Positions 17,175 through 24,980 of a DNA stretch of 64,000 nt are shown one piece after another. How positions within the stretch are numbered: the first letter of the stretch is position 1; each line of letters opens with the position of its first letter. The translations under genes and the position numbers were made by a program. The DNA is from Neobacillus drentensis. GTDB lineage: Bacteria; Bacillota; Bacilli; Bacillales; Cytobacillaceae. The stretch is from the NCBI RefSeq assembly GCF_021560175.1, contig NZ_CP091110.1:5814001-5878000 (forward strand). Direction: 5' to 3'. Under the pieces are notes generated by a model that was not told where the DNA came from, searched no databases, and was given only the letters and a program-made list of their open reading frames with translations.

Positions 17175-18548
17175 TTATTTTTCGATTACCTTATCAGAGC
17201 CGACAATTTTTGTTACATTCACCTCATATTGTTTTGCTGCCTGATTAGGAGTGATTTTTTCTGTTACAACGTCCTCGACGAGTGATTGAATTTGTGTGGA
17301 TACTGTTGGGTATTTATCAACGGCTGGACGGAAATGAGTAAATTTCAAAAAGTCAGTTGCTTCTTTAAACATCGGGATATCTTGATACGCTTGCTCTTCG
17401 GCCACATCATTACGCGGAGTCAAATTACGTTCTTTCGATAGCAACGAAAGATTATTTTCTTTGCTTGACGCAAATTCAATAAATTCCCAAGCTACATCTT
17501 TATGATGTGAATTTTTTGGAATAGCAAGTGCCCATCCACCGGACATGGATGTCGTTCCAGGAGCTTGTCCATGTTGTGTTGGCATTGGGGCGAATCCTAA
17601 CGTTTTAAAGGCTTCAGGCCAAGGTGCAGCACCCGTCTCCCCCCAGTTTCCTGTCTGCCAGAATCCATCGAGTCCAATGGCAAGCTTTCCTTTTGGCATT
17701 AACTGCTGGTAAGCCATGGAACCACCCTGTCCATTTAATACCTGGGAAAGATTTGGTCCAAGCTTCTCTTTATATACAGTATGGATAAAGTTAAAAGTGT
17801 CTGTCAGGCCTTGGCTTTTTACAATCCACTTTTTCGAATCGTTATCATATAGAGGGGTTTCTGTGCCATATAGCAGCATTTCAAAGGTTTGCATCGAGGT
17901 TGCTTCTCCAGTTGCTTTGCCTGAGTTCATCCATAATGGTGTCACACCAGGCAGCTTGTCTTTTATCGTTCTAGCCGCTTGCAGGATATCATCCCACGTT
18001 TTAGGCTCCCATGGAACCGGAAGACCGGCTTTTTGGAATAGATCCTTGTTATACCAAAGTCCCCGGGAATCGGTGTTGTAAGGCACTCCATAAATTTTCC
18101 CATCCTGAGCCATTACACCTTTTTTTACACTGTCATTATAGTTGCTCCAGTCGCTCCAGTCCTTGATCTTATTATCAAGTGGCTCTAAATAGCCTGCACT
18201 TGCATCTGAATTCACCATAAAGGTATCCTCTGTGACGATGTCAGGTGCCGTATTGGGAGATTTCAGCATTAGAGCAATTTTGGCAAAATAATCACCTTCT
18301 GAAACATTAAGCGGAGCAAGTTGAACATCTACCTTAGGGTGATCCTTTTCAAACTGAGGAATGATCTCTTTATTGAGCCAATCTGTTAGCCCTTTGTTTG
18401 TTCCTCCCCCAGATCGGTAGGTGATTTTGACTACTTGTTTATCACTGCTGTTTGAGGATGCACTTTGATTTGAACACGCTGAACTTAATAAAACACTGCC
18501 GGTGATAATGGAAACAGCCGTAATTTTCTTCAACATCTTTCTGTTCAT
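17175..18548 (-). CDS. Carbohydrate ABC transporter substrate-binding lipoprotein (mannoside locus)
   Basis: The 457-residue product starts MNRKMLKKITAVSIITGS and has a lipobox ending SSAC at about residue 25, then an Asn/Ser-rich linker. The body has family 1 solute-binding features: DNKIKDWSDW, GVPYNTDSRGLWYNKDLFQK near residue 155, and SGGWALAIPKNSHHKDVAWE near residue 335. The ATG at 18548 follows GGGGAGAGAGTT; an upstream in-frame start would lengthen the signal peptide without benefit. It is the first gene of the operon that carries the two permeases and GH38, behind the operator at 18665-18698, so it should capture alpha-mannosyl oligosaccharides; that substrate is inferred from GH38. 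Confidence 0.94.
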   Translation of the reverse strand: MNRKMLKKITAVSIITGSVLLSSACSNQSASSNSSDKQVVKITYRSGGGTNKGLTDWLNKEIIPQFEKDHPKVDVQLAPLNVSEGDYFAKIALMLKSPNTAPDIVTEDTFMVNSDASAGYLEPLDNKIKDWSDWSNYNDSVKKGVMAQDGKIYGVPYNTDSRGLWYNKDLFQKAGLPVPWEPKTWDDILQAARTIKDKLPGVTPLWMNSGKATGEATSMQTFEMLLYGTETPLYDNDSKKWIVKSQGLTDTFNFIHTVYKEKLGPNLSQVLNGQGGSMAYQQLMPKGKLAIGLDGFWQTGNWGETGAAPWPEAFKTLGFAPMPTQHGQAPGTTSMSGGWALAIPKNSHHKDVAWEFIEFASSKENNLSLLSKERNLTPRNDVAEEQAYQDIPMFKEATDFLKFTHFRPAVDKYPTVSTQIQSLVEDVVTEKITPNQAAKQYEVNVTKIVGSDKVIEK

Positions 18549-18664
18549 AACTCTCTCCCCTTTTACCCTTATTTTCATAATAGAAAACGGTTACAAAAGT
18601 GATCAAAAAAATAGGATGATTATTCAGCTTAGTAGTTCATTCCTCCCTTAACTTCATTTACCAA

Positions 18665-18698
18665 CTTAATATATCAAAAGCATAATTGATATATTAAG
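18665..18698. promoter_or_regulatory. Inverted repeat operator for the mannoside operon
   Basis: CTTAATATATCAA and TTGATATATTAAG are perfect 13-bp inverted arms separated by 8 bases. A related palindrome stands before the divergent GntR-type regulator gene, and another TCAATATATTAATTGA follows at about 18707. This is the expected binding site of that regulator in the divergent control region. Confidence 0.7.
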
Positions 18699-18911
18699 TA
18701 TATGTCAATATATTAATTGATTTTTCTTTATATTCATAAAAATAAGTACAAAAGCACTATATAACAAAATTAACTCTCTCCTCTTCTTAATTTTCCAAGT
18801 ATCTATTGCCTTATTTTTTCATAAAACTCTTTTATTTTCATATAGAGAAGAGAGACATTTGTAAAATATATGATAAGCCCAGATTGTAACAATTTGTACT
18901 ATATGGTATAT

Positions 18912-18923
18912 TTGATATATCAA
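18912..18923. promoter_or_regulatory. Palindromic operator before the GntR-type regulator
   Basis: TTGATATATCAA is a perfect 12-bp palindrome ending 19 bases before the regulator's ATG. It repeats the half-sites of the inverted repeat at 18665-18698, which suggests autoregulation. Confidence 0.65.
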
Positions 18924-18942
18924 TTATCAGGAGTGAGAACAG

Positions 18943-20076
18943 ATGGAAACTCCGTTATATGAAAAAATTTATTTAAACTTATTAAATCAGATTGAGAAGG
19001 GTCAATTAAAACCAAGGGATCAAGTTCCCACTGAGAAAGAATTGGCCGACCAATATCAGGTCAGTAGAATAACTTCTAAAAAAGCGCTTGAGAAATTAGT
19101 GCAAATCGGAGCGATCGAACGTATCCGCGGCAAAGGTTCCTATGTATCTCAAACACTTCCAGATTTCGGAACCATGCATCCAAGGACTAATTCAGAACAG
19201 AGAGACCTTGAGAATCAAGAAATGAATGAGTTAATAGGACTAATCATTCCTGAATTTTTTAAGGATTGCTTTGGCAGGCAAATAATGAGTATGATTGAGA
19301 AACGCTGCTCGGAATTGAAGTTTAACTTATTAGTGAAGCTGACATATGGAAGCCAGGAAGCGGAGGAAGAAGCCATTAACACAATGGTTCAGCAGCAGGT
19401 GAAAGGGATCATTATTTTTCCAGTTCACGGGCAGCATTATACAACAAGCTTGCTGCGATTGGTTCTGGAGGGTTTTCCTCTTGTCTTAATCGACAGATAT
19501 TTAAAAGGAATCCCAGCTTGCGCCGTTTATACGGATAATCATACGGCAGCTCAAAATCTCACAGAATTTTTGTTCTCGCGGGGACATGAGCATATAGCTT
19601 TTGTTTCACCACCAGAGGAATACACATCTTCCATCGAAGAGAGAATTCAAGGATTTAAAACTGCTTATTTGCAAAAGGAAATTGCCGTTAGCCCAAACTA
19701 TATCCTAACAGATATGTTTAGTACATTGCCGACGTTTGATCGATCAGCAGAGTTTGTCGAGGATCAAATTAAGCTGCGGAATTTCATTCAGGAAAATTCG
19801 CATGTCACTGCATTTATTGCCTGTGAGTATGAAATTGCCTGTGTACTTGCACAAGTACTAAAATCACTTGGGAAATCGATTCCGGATGACTACGCCATTG
19901 CCTGCTTCGACCATCCCGCCTGGTTATATAATGATATGATTTTCACTCACATCAAACAAGATGAGGAGGCAATCGGATCCCAAGCAGTCGAATTACTACT
20001 AAAACAAATCCAAGGGCAAACTGTTCCCATACAAAATATGGTAGATTACAAGTTGATCGAAGGAAATACCATATAG
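18943..20076 (+). CDS. GntR-type regulator with LacI-like sensor domain (AraR-like)
   Basis: A 377-residue repressor with two parts. Residues 1-70 form a GntR winged helix (PLYEKIYLNLLNQIEKGQLK, then LADQYQVSRITSKKALEKLV and a GKGSYV wing). From about residue 95 there is a periplasmic-binding-like domain (GLIIPEFFKDCFGRQIMSMI; FPLVLIDRYLKG; ACFDHPAWLYNDMIFTHIKQ). AraR of B. subtilis has the same architecture. The ATG follows CAGGAGTGAGAACAG. It is divergent from the mannoside ABC/GH38 operon and is flanked by matching palindromes, so it most likely senses a mannoside or its product. The stop codon abuts a REP-like repeat. Confidence 0.92.
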   Translation: METPLYEKIYLNLLNQIEKGQLKPRDQVPTEKELADQYQVSRITSKKALEKLVQIGAIERIRGKGSYVSQTLPDFGTMHPRTNSEQRDLENQEMNELIGLIIPEFFKDCFGRQIMSMIEKRCSELKFNLLVKLTYGSQEAEEEAINTMVQQQVKGIIIFPVHGQHYTTSLLRLVLEGFPLVLIDRYLKGIPACAVYTDNHTAAQNLTEFLFSRGHEHIAFVSPPEEYTSSIEERIQGFKTAYLQKEIAVSPNYILTDMFSTLPTFDRSAEFVEDQIKLRNFIQENSHVTAFIACEYEIACVLAQVLKSLGKSIPDDYAIACFDHPAWLYNDMIFTHIKQDEEAIGSQAVELLLKQIQGQTVPIQNMVDYKLIEGNTI

Positions 20077-20102
20077 AAGCATAGGGACGGTTCTTGTGCT
20101 TC
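20076..20102 (+). repeat. REP-like repeat at the regulator's stop codon
   Basis: GAAGCATAGGGACGGTTCTT followed by GTGCTTC begins with the last base of the TAG stop codon. The outer GAAGCA and TGCTTC ends are themselves inverted, so the unit can fold. Confidence 0.75.
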
Positions 20103-20148
20103 GTAGTCAGACCCGTTAGGAGAAAGGCGTGAAGTCTTAACAACTGGC

Positions 20149-20194
20149 CACAGGGACGGTTCTCTTGGTTACGACCGCAAGAACTATCCCTGTG
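20149..20194. repeat. REP-like inverted pair
   Basis: CACAGGGACGGTTCT and AGAACTATCCCTGTG face each other across a 16-base centre, giving a hairpin with two mismatched pairs. It is the second of two repeat units placed end to end between the GntR-type regulator and the TerC-family gene, and may terminate the regulator transcript. Confidence 0.65.
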
Positions 20195-20270
20195 TTCTTT
20201 CAAATCCGTTCTTTTTTATACCTCTAATTAATATAATGACTTAGTTAGCTTATATTCAGAGGTGAACATT

Positions 20271-20939
20271 TTGGAGATTTTTGGATTGTCTTTTGCGGCT
20301 CTTTTGGAGGTTATTTTAATCAATATTGTATTAAGCGGGGATAATGCAGTTGTAATCGCAATGGCATCACGTAATGTTCCAAAGAAGCAACAAAAGAAAG
20401 CCATCTTTTGGGGAACATTTGGAGCTATTATTTTGCGGTTACTATTTGCAACAGCGATTGTATACCTACTAGCCTTACCTTTCGTAACTTTTATAGGCGG
20501 TCTTCTTCTAGTGTATATTGCCATAAAACTTCTACTAGGTAATGATGAAGACGATCATAGAGAAGGCGGTTCAAGTTTAATTTCCGCTGTCAAAACCATT
20601 ATTACTGCTGATGCCATCATGTCTCTTGATAATGTCCTAGCTATTGCTGGTGCGGTTGAAGGAAATATAGCCGGTATAATGATTGGAGTTATTGTTAGTA
20701 TCCCTCTTGTTGTTTTTGGCAGCCAATTCATATTAAAAGCAATGGAAAAGTACCCAATCATCTCTTATGCTGGAGCTGGAATATTGGCTTGGACAGCAGG
20801 TGAAATGATGGTTAGAGAACCAAAATTAGAGTCTATTCTTCCAGACGATTTCCATTTATTGATTCCTACCGCTATTACCGTTCTCGTCATATGTTTGGGA
20901 TATTTATCCAATAGGATAAAAACAGCTAAAGAATGTTAA
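20271..20939 (+). CDS. TerC-family integral membrane protein (YjbE-like)
   Basis: About 222 residues with seven or so hydrophobic helices. It carries the TerC metal-site motifs NIVLSGDNAVVIAMASRNVP in the first helix pair and TADAIMSLDNVLAIAGAVEG near residue 120. Family members export manganese or help load metalloenzymes during secretion. I prefer the TTG at 20271, spaced correctly behind AGAGGTGA; a GTG three codons upstream lies inside that site. No yybP-ykoY manganese riboswitch is visible upstream; the leader is filled by REP-like repeats. It is not adjacent to the TerY-P-like cluster at 47-53 kb. Confidence 0.9.
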   Translation: MEIFGLSFAALLEVILINIVLSGDNAVVIAMASRNVPKKQQKKAIFWGTFGAIILRLLFATAIVYLLALPFVTFIGGLLLVYIAIKLLLGNDEDDHREGGSSLISAVKTIITADAIMSLDNVLAIAGAVEGNIAGIMIGVIVSIPLVVFGSQFILKAMEKYPIISYAGAGILAWTAGEMMVREPKLESILPDDFHLLIPTAITVLVICLGYLSNRIKTAKEC

Positions 20940-21142
20940 GAAAAAGTGAATTGGAATATATCTATTTCAACTTTGCCTTATTCATATAGAATTAGATAAT
21001 GGTTCCCCCGATCATTGACAACCTCAATAGAAGAGAAAAAACAGTTAAAAGAATGGATTGATTCATTTAAACAATGAAAAATCCATTATCGGATAAGAGA
21101 AGATTTTCGTAAGGAATGGAAAGATATAGAAAGACAAGGTTA

Positions 21143-21170
21143 GAGGCGACAATATTTTGTCGTCTTTTTT
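21143..21170 (+). terminator. Rho-independent terminator
   Basis: GAGGCGACAA pairs with TTGTCGTCTT (two G-T pairs) around a four-base loop and is followed by TTTTTGTT. It lies about 200 bases after the TerC-family gene. Confidence 0.7.
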
Positions 21171-21190
21171 GTTGGGTAAAATTACTACAT

Positions 21191-21203
21191 AAACCGTCCC
21201 TAT
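21191..21203 (-). repeat. Partial REP-like repeat
   Basis: AACCGTCCCTATG is a truncated minus-orientation copy of the GGGACGGTT family, just past the terminator at 21143-21170. Confidence 0.45.
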
Positions 21204-21231
21204 GACATTTATTGTATGAATAATCTCTTTG

Positions 21232-21254
21232 TTACAAATCTGACATATTTGTAA
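21232..21254. promoter_or_regulatory. Conserved inverted repeat before small membrane gene, copy A
   Basis: TTACAAA and TTTGTAA flank CTGACATA. The block is retained, with arms TTACAA/TTGTAA, before the paralogous gene at 24755, whereas surrounding intergenic bases differ. A -10-like CATATAAT follows. It is a candidate operator or promoter element. Confidence 0.5.
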
Positions 21255-21302
21255 TCCCAGTGTCATATAATTTATCAATCGCCTAGGAAGGAGGATGAAT
21301 CA

Positions 21303-21488
21303 ATGGATAATCGGATTTTCTTGTTTCTGACTACCATTTTATCTGGTTTTGCACTTATAAAAGTTCCTTTAGCTGATTCATTCCTTGAAAGTATTTCACC
21401 TGTAACAAATGTCCTTGGCATTCTAACCGTTCTTGTCTTCTCACTCGTCTTAATTTATAAAGGTGTAAAAAGTTTATTCCAAAAATAA
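21303..21488 (+). CDS. Small 61-residue membrane protein, copy A
   Basis: A short protein with two hydrophobic stretches (FLFLTTILSGFALI, then VLGILTVLVFSLVLIY) and a basic tail GVKSLFQK. I do not recognise a family. The ATG follows a strong GGAAGGAGGATGAATCA site. A paralogue at 24755-24940 is about 85 percent identical and retains the same upstream inverted repeat and downstream hairpin, so the whole gene unit was duplicated and has been kept open. The conservation argues that it is expressed. Function unknown; a membrane peptide or modulator is possible. Confidence 0.75.
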   Translation: MDNRIFLFLTTILSGFALIKVPLADSFLESISPVTNVLGILTVLVFSLVLIYKGVKSLFQK

Positions 21489-21503
21489 AGAGGAATCAGA
21501 TGG

Positions 21504-21530
21504 GAAGCACTCTATATGGGTGCTTTTCTC
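21504..21530 (+). terminator. Short terminator after small membrane gene A
   Basis: AAGCAC and GTGCTT pair around a TCTATATGG loop and are followed by TTCTC. The same hairpin follows gene copy B at 24957-24980. Confidence 0.6.
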
Positions 21531-21690
21531 ATTTATTGCTCTATACACCACATATGCAAACAATCTCACCCGTTCGTCAAACTCCGGGCGTTACCTGATT
21601 TGAAACAAGATCTGTCTCTAGTCACAAAAAAAAAGCATGAGACTCCCCTGGATTATGGTAAAAAATTTGGATGTATTTCATCATTTAAAA

Positions 21691-21721
21691 GAAAACAGCT
21701 TAGAGTTTCACCTCTAAGCCG
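21691..21721 (-). terminator. Rho-independent terminator of the nucleosidase gene
   Basis: On the minus strand CGGCTTAGAG and CTCTAAGCTG form a 10-bp stem with a GTGAAA loop, followed by TTTTCTTTTA. It ends the riboswitch-controlled transcript. Confidence 0.85.
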
Positions 21722-21746
21722 TTTTCATAGAATGGGTCCCCCACCC

Positions 21747-22622
21747 TTATTTTTTAATTGTTGAGATATATTGTTTCACAACATCATAAACATATTCTTG
21801 GTTTGCTGCTGCAGTATTAGGATTATAGGCCCCGCCATTTGTTTTATTGTTAGAGAGGATTCTAATACCTAAGAAAGGTACATCATAAGCATCGGCAATT
21901 TGGGCAGCTGCGGCACCTTCCATCTCTTCTACAGATGTACCGTACCTTTCATGAATCCAGTTAATACGGTCCACTTCATTGTTCCAAAAGTCTGCAGACC
22001 CAATCGTACCTTCCACAACCTTACCTTTCGTATATAAGTGCTTTACCGCATTAGCTGCTGCAAGTAGATCTTTATCCCCTTCATAGTAACGAACCTTATC
22101 GGCATTCGCATCTGCTCCGCTTCCTTCAGAAGCCATTAAGTCCATTGGAATCCATTGACTCGGGTCCATTCCCTCACCAGCATTTTTCGTTTCTGTTTTT
22201 AAGGAACCGATGTTGGTTACTCTTTTTCCTAATACAATATCAAATACGTTTAAAGACGGATCATGTCCTCCAGATGTTCCTTGATTGATGATCGCAATTG
22301 GTTTATATTTTTCAATCGCCAGCGCGGTAACGGCTGCCGTATTTTCCATTCCCTTGCCTGTTTTTGCAACAATAACAGGATAACCATCAAGTTTTCCTTT
22401 ATAGAATACAAAGGTTCCTGATTTTTCTACTTTTACTTTTTCTAATTTCTTCGCGAAATTCTCAGCCTCTATTGGCATTGGACCTTCAATAAGAATCGGT
22501 CTTGCCGCAGCTTCTACTTTCGTTTCATGTAGTAACGAAGACTTCCAGCCTGCGAGCATTGATAAGAGCAAGATCGCAATCGCTGTCCATGAAACATACT
22601 TGTTTAGAAATCCCTTTTTCAT
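21747..22622 (-). CDS. Exported MTA/SAH-nucleosidase-type purine nucleosidase
   Basis: A 291-residue protein of the PNP/UDP phosphorylase superfamily. After a signal-anchor (MKKGFLNKYVSWTAIAILLL) the domain contains VIVAKTGKGMENTAAVTALA, the INQGTSGGHDPSLNVFDIV loop and the nucleoside-binding SVEEMEGAAAAQIADAYDVP near residue 228. The family hydrolyses methylthioadenosine, S-adenosylhomocysteine or related nucleosides to base and sugar. The signal peptide places it outside the membrane, uncommon for this family. A purine riboswitch of the C74 (guanine/hypoxanthine) type precedes it, so guanine or hypoxanthine should reduce its expression. That suggests extracellular salvage of purine nucleosides; the exact substrate is not determined. 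Confidence 0.88.
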   Translation of the reverse strand: MKKGFLNKYVSWTAIAILLLSMLAGWKSSLLHETKVEAAARPILIEGPMPIEAENFAKKLEKVKVEKSGTFVFYKGKLDGYPVIVAKTGKGMENTAAVTALAIEKYKPIAIINQGTSGGHDPSLNVFDIVLGKRVTNIGSLKTETKNAGEGMDPSQWIPMDLMASEGSGADANADKVRYYEGDKDLLAAANAVKHLYTKGKVVEGTIGSADFWNNEVDRINWIHERYGTSVEEMEGAAAAQIADAYDVPFLGIRILSNNKTNGGAYNPNTAAANQEYVYDVVKQYISTIKK

Positions 22623-22667
22623 TCATTATTCCCCTTTTCTCTTGTTGTGGATGTACTCGTTGTTTTT

Positions 22668-22715
22668 TCCAAAGAAAAGGGTCTAGAGCGGTAGAACCTT
22701 TCTACCTCCTAGACC
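22668..22715 (-). terminator. Riboswitch terminator hairpin
   Basis: On the minus strand GGTCTAG-GA-GGTAGAA is mirrored by TTCTACC-GCT-CTAGACC, then CTTTTCTTT. Its 5' arm is also complementary to the aptamer: GTCTAG to CTAGAC and GGTAGAA to TTCTACC, in nested order. The two folds therefore exclude each other, as expected for ligand-dependent termination. Confidence 0.8.
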
Positions 22716-22813
22716 TACGAAAAGTCAAAGTATCAATAGTTTAGCAAAAAAACCCCTTCACTAAACATACATTGGCAGCCATAAAAAAAGATGGCGTGTT
22801 AGACAATACTTTA

Positions 22814-22884
22814 ACTCGTAGTCTAGTTCTTACATTGGGAACCAGGTAGAAACGCTCAGACCCTATTTCTGAGTATATACGAGT
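22814..22884 (-). promoter_or_regulatory. Purine riboswitch aptamer, guanine type
   Basis: On the minus strand P1 is formed by ACTCGTA and TACGAGT. P2 is TCAG...CTGA with the AAATAGGGT loop, followed by the conserved joining segment GTTTCTACC, the P3 arms TGGTTC and GAACTA, and GACTACGAG. All core purine-aptamer elements are present. The specificity base before the closing UACGAG is C (position 74 of the family), which pairs with guanine or hypoxanthine, not adenine. It lies 190 bases before the nucleosidase start. Confidence 0.9.
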
Positions 22885-23205
22885 AATGCTATTTAACATG
22901 ATTACCTTACTAGATTAACAAATATTCAATAGATCCACAAGCAAAAGGTGAACATTAATTTAAAATAAAAAACATATTGTTCGTGTTTTATAGGTAAGTT
23001 TCGGATGCCGGTTTCTCTACTGTAGTATCTGTTGACCGCTCGTTCCATCTACCACTGGCGTTTTCCGGCTGGCTGGTAGTAAAAACGAATTATAGTGATT
23101 TTGGTTTTAAAAAGTATTTTCCGGGTATCTCAATATCGATAACGTTTTAATTTAATCCTATTACAATTAAACGGTAGGAAAAAGTGATACGAGGGGGAAA
23201 TTTGT
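22885..23205. other. Intergenic stretch between the riboswitch and the next gene
   Basis: About 320 AT-rich bases that must contain the divergent promoters for the riboswitch transcript (minus) and the exported protein at 23206 (plus). A GGCTGGCTGG-containing stretch near 23065 has no recognisable structure. I saw no gene. Confidence 0.4.
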
Positions 23206-23712
23206 ATGAAGTTACAAAGATTAATGAAGCTATTCTATCCTGTATTAATGATTTTCACATTGATATTACTGCCCTCACAGAGTTCACAAACATATGCAAA
23301 AACGAACATTACGAATCACCCAAAAGTAGAAAACGAAACAGCCTACATACCTTCCTTCAAACAGATTAATGGTAAATGGGTAGGGAAATTTGATTATATC
23401 CAATGGTATTTCGGCAAGTCTGCTGATAGAGAGTTTTTTAAGGATTGTAAATGCCAGAAGGATATGGATGGTGCCCCAGACGGCTACTGGATACGAAACG
23501 TTAATCCCAAGATACGCACCTTTACCATTTCAAATAATGCCCAATATATCTTACAGACACGTAGTTTATACGAAATCAAATGGAATGAAAAAGTAACTAG
23601 AAGTCAGTTTATTACTTTCTTAAATCAGAGGGATAAGCACCATCAGATTCCTTTTCATCTAGAGATAACAAATGGAGTTGTAACAAAAATTACAGAACAA
23701 TATATACCTTAA
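23206..23712 (+). CDS. Exported protein of unknown function
   Basis: A 168-residue protein with a cleavable signal peptide (MKLQRLMKLFYPVLMIFTLI, then SSQTYAKT). The mature part has a CKCQKDMDGAPDGYW segment containing a CxC pair, and is rich in aromatic and polar residues. I recognise no family. The ATG follows GAGGGGGAAATTTGT and a strong terminator closes the gene, so it is a monocistronic, probably real, secreted protein. Confidence 0.7.
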   Translation: MKLQRLMKLFYPVLMIFTLILLPSQSSQTYAKTNITNHPKVENETAYIPSFKQINGKWVGKFDYIQWYFGKSADREFFKDCKCQKDMDGAPDGYWIRNVNPKIRTFTISNNAQYILQTRSLYEIKWNEKVTRSQFITFLNQRDKHHQIPFHLEITNGVVTKITEQYIP

Positions 23713-23715
23713 TAT

Positions 23716-23756
23716 AATAAGCCCATTATTTCTATTAAAGAGATAATGGGCTTATT
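23716..23756 (+). terminator. Terminator after the exported protein
   Basis: AATAAGCCCATTAT and ATAATGGGCTTATT form a long stem with flanking A and T runs on both sides, so it could work in both directions. Confidence 0.8.
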
Positions 23757-23821
23757 TATGTTGATCGATTTATTAAAATTATCCAGGCATAACAAAAAGG
23801 ACAAAATAGGCCCCTTCTGCT

Positions 23822-23860
23822 TTAACCTATATCTTCAAATATTTTTTCAAATACCTCGCC
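23822..23860 (-). pseudogene. Twelve-codon gene remnant ending EVFEKIFEDIG
   Basis: The minus strand reads GEVFEKIFEDIG then stop. The remnant at 44379-44494 ends FEVFESIFEDIG, so both are C-terminal scraps of one unidentified protein family. Nothing upstream is in frame with it. Confidence 0.4.
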
Positions 23861-23961
23861 ATATAAAAACACTCCAAACGTCAGATTTTACTCTAACATT
23901 TGGAGCGCAATACATAGGGACCTTATTCTTTTACATTCACAAAGAATTTTCCGGCCGCATC

Positions 23962-24471
23962 TTAACGAAAGTTCTGTTCAATGAATTCTTGTTCTTCCTC
24001 GGGTGTAAACAGCCGTGTCGCAACTCCGATGGTCCCACCTTGAAGGGAAAGAATTTCGTTGTGTGCTTCCACCGCGTTTCCAAAATTCCCTTTGTTCCAC
24101 TCGTTCAAGATCCCTAAATAAACGTCCTTGTTGTCATAATCCGTTTCATCTAATGTTTTTAGCAATTCGTCAATTCTTTCAGGTGTCATTTCGGTTGCTC
24201 CGTCCTTTTCATCTGCAGCAACCTTTTGGTGCGTCATACGGTGAACAATCCATTGGAATTCTCTTTCTGTAGGTATGTAAGTACCTTCAGTAATTTTCTT
24301 TTCAAGCTCGGCATCGTTTTCGATTTCCGTATCAAGCGAAGTCTCGGCATCAGCTACTATTTTTTCGCTCCCATTGCTAAACGCTTGATATATTAGGACA
24401 CCGACAATAATGACCCCCAACACCGCAACAGTCGAAAGACCTATCAAAAGCCCTTTTAAAAATTTCTCCAT
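23962..24471 (-). CDS. Membrane-anchored protein, DUF6241-like
   Basis: A 169-residue protein with one N-terminal membrane helix (LIGLSTVAVLGVIIVGVLIY), an acidic linker, and a conserved-looking C-terminal half starting EREFQWIVHRMTHQKVAADE near residue 72 and containing NEWNKGNFGNAVEAHNEI and LQGGTIGVATRLFTPEEE. That pattern matches my memory of the Bacillus family DUF6241, whose role is unknown. The ATG follows AAGGGGGGTTGGGTAA. It stands alone, convergent to the exported-protein gene. Confidence 0.75.
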   Translation of the reverse strand: MEKFLKGLLIGLSTVAVLGVIIVGVLIYQAFSNGSEKIVADAETSLDTEIENDAELEKKITEGTYIPTEREFQWIVHRMTHQKVAADEKDGATEMTPERIDELLKTLDETDYDNKDVYLGILNEWNKGNFGNAVEAHNEILSLQGGTIGVATRLFTPEEEQEFIEQNFR

Positions 24472-24683
24472 TTACCCAACCCCCCTTTTTATACCTAATT
24501 ATTTTAATTCTTATATTACGGATTTCAAAACAAATAGTTTCAAAAATATGGGTGGGCCCCTATTTTTCCCCAGCTAGAAATACCATTTTTTTAGCAATGA
24601 TCCTTCCTTGTGCACCGAGGTAACTACCAGGAAGCCCATTGCCGTACGTCCGCATGGTCTTATTCTTATGAACAATCCTCTTG

Positions 24684-24706
24684 TTACAAAACTGACATAA
24701 TTGTAA
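24684..24706. promoter_or_regulatory. Conserved inverted repeat before small membrane gene, copy B
   Basis: TTACAA and TTGTAA flank AACTGACATAA. It corresponds to the element at 21232-21254 in both sequence and distance to the start codon. Confidence 0.5.
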
Positions 24707-24754
24707 TCCTAATGACATATATTTTATCAATCACCTAGGAAGGAGGAACAACCT

Positions 24755-24940
24755 ATGGATAATCGTATATTCTTGTTTCTTGCTACAATTTTATCTGGTT
24801 TTGCACTTATAAGAGTTCCTTTAGCTGGTTCATTCCTTGAAGACGTTTCACCTGTAACAAATATCCTTGGCATTCTAACCGTTATTGTCTTCTCACTTGT
24901 CTTAATTTATAAAGGTGTAAAAAGCTTGTTCCAAAAGTAA
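24755..24940 (+). CDS. Small 61-residue membrane protein, copy B
   Basis: This is the paralogue of the protein encoded at 21303-21488, with the same length, start context (TAGGAAGGAGGAACAACCT before ATG) and ends (MDNRIFLFL and GVKSLFQK). Differences are mostly conservative (T/A, K/R, V/I), as expected of purifying selection after duplication. Two hydrophobic segments are predicted. The duplicated unit runs from about 24664 to 24985 and includes promoter-like and terminator-like parts. Function unknown. Confidence 0.75.
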   Translation: MDNRIFLFLATILSGFALIRVPLAGSFLEDVSPVTNILGILTVIVFSLVLIYKGVKSLFQK

Positions 24941-24956
24941 AGAGGATTCAGATGGG

Positions 24957-24980
24957 GAGCACTCTATATGGGTGCTTTTC
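24957..24980 (+). terminator. Short terminator after small membrane gene B
   Basis: AGCAC and GTGCT pair around TCTATATGG, followed by TTTCTC, as behind copy A. Confidence 0.55.

Noticed and set aside
20080..20270. A yybP-ykoY manganese riboswitch before the TerC-family gene
   Set aside because: Such switches often precede this family, but the leader here consists of REP-like repeats and shows none of the conserved loops.
20271..20939. TerC gene as part of the TerY-P-like system at 47-53 kb
   Set aside because: It is more than 26 kb away with unrelated operons between, and TerC-family proteins occur widely without ter systems.
20995..21135. Coding-like scraps reading EEKKQLKEWIDSFKQ and EDFRKEWKDIERQG
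   Set aside because: They are short, in different frames and without homology that I recognise, so I do not list them as a gene remnant.
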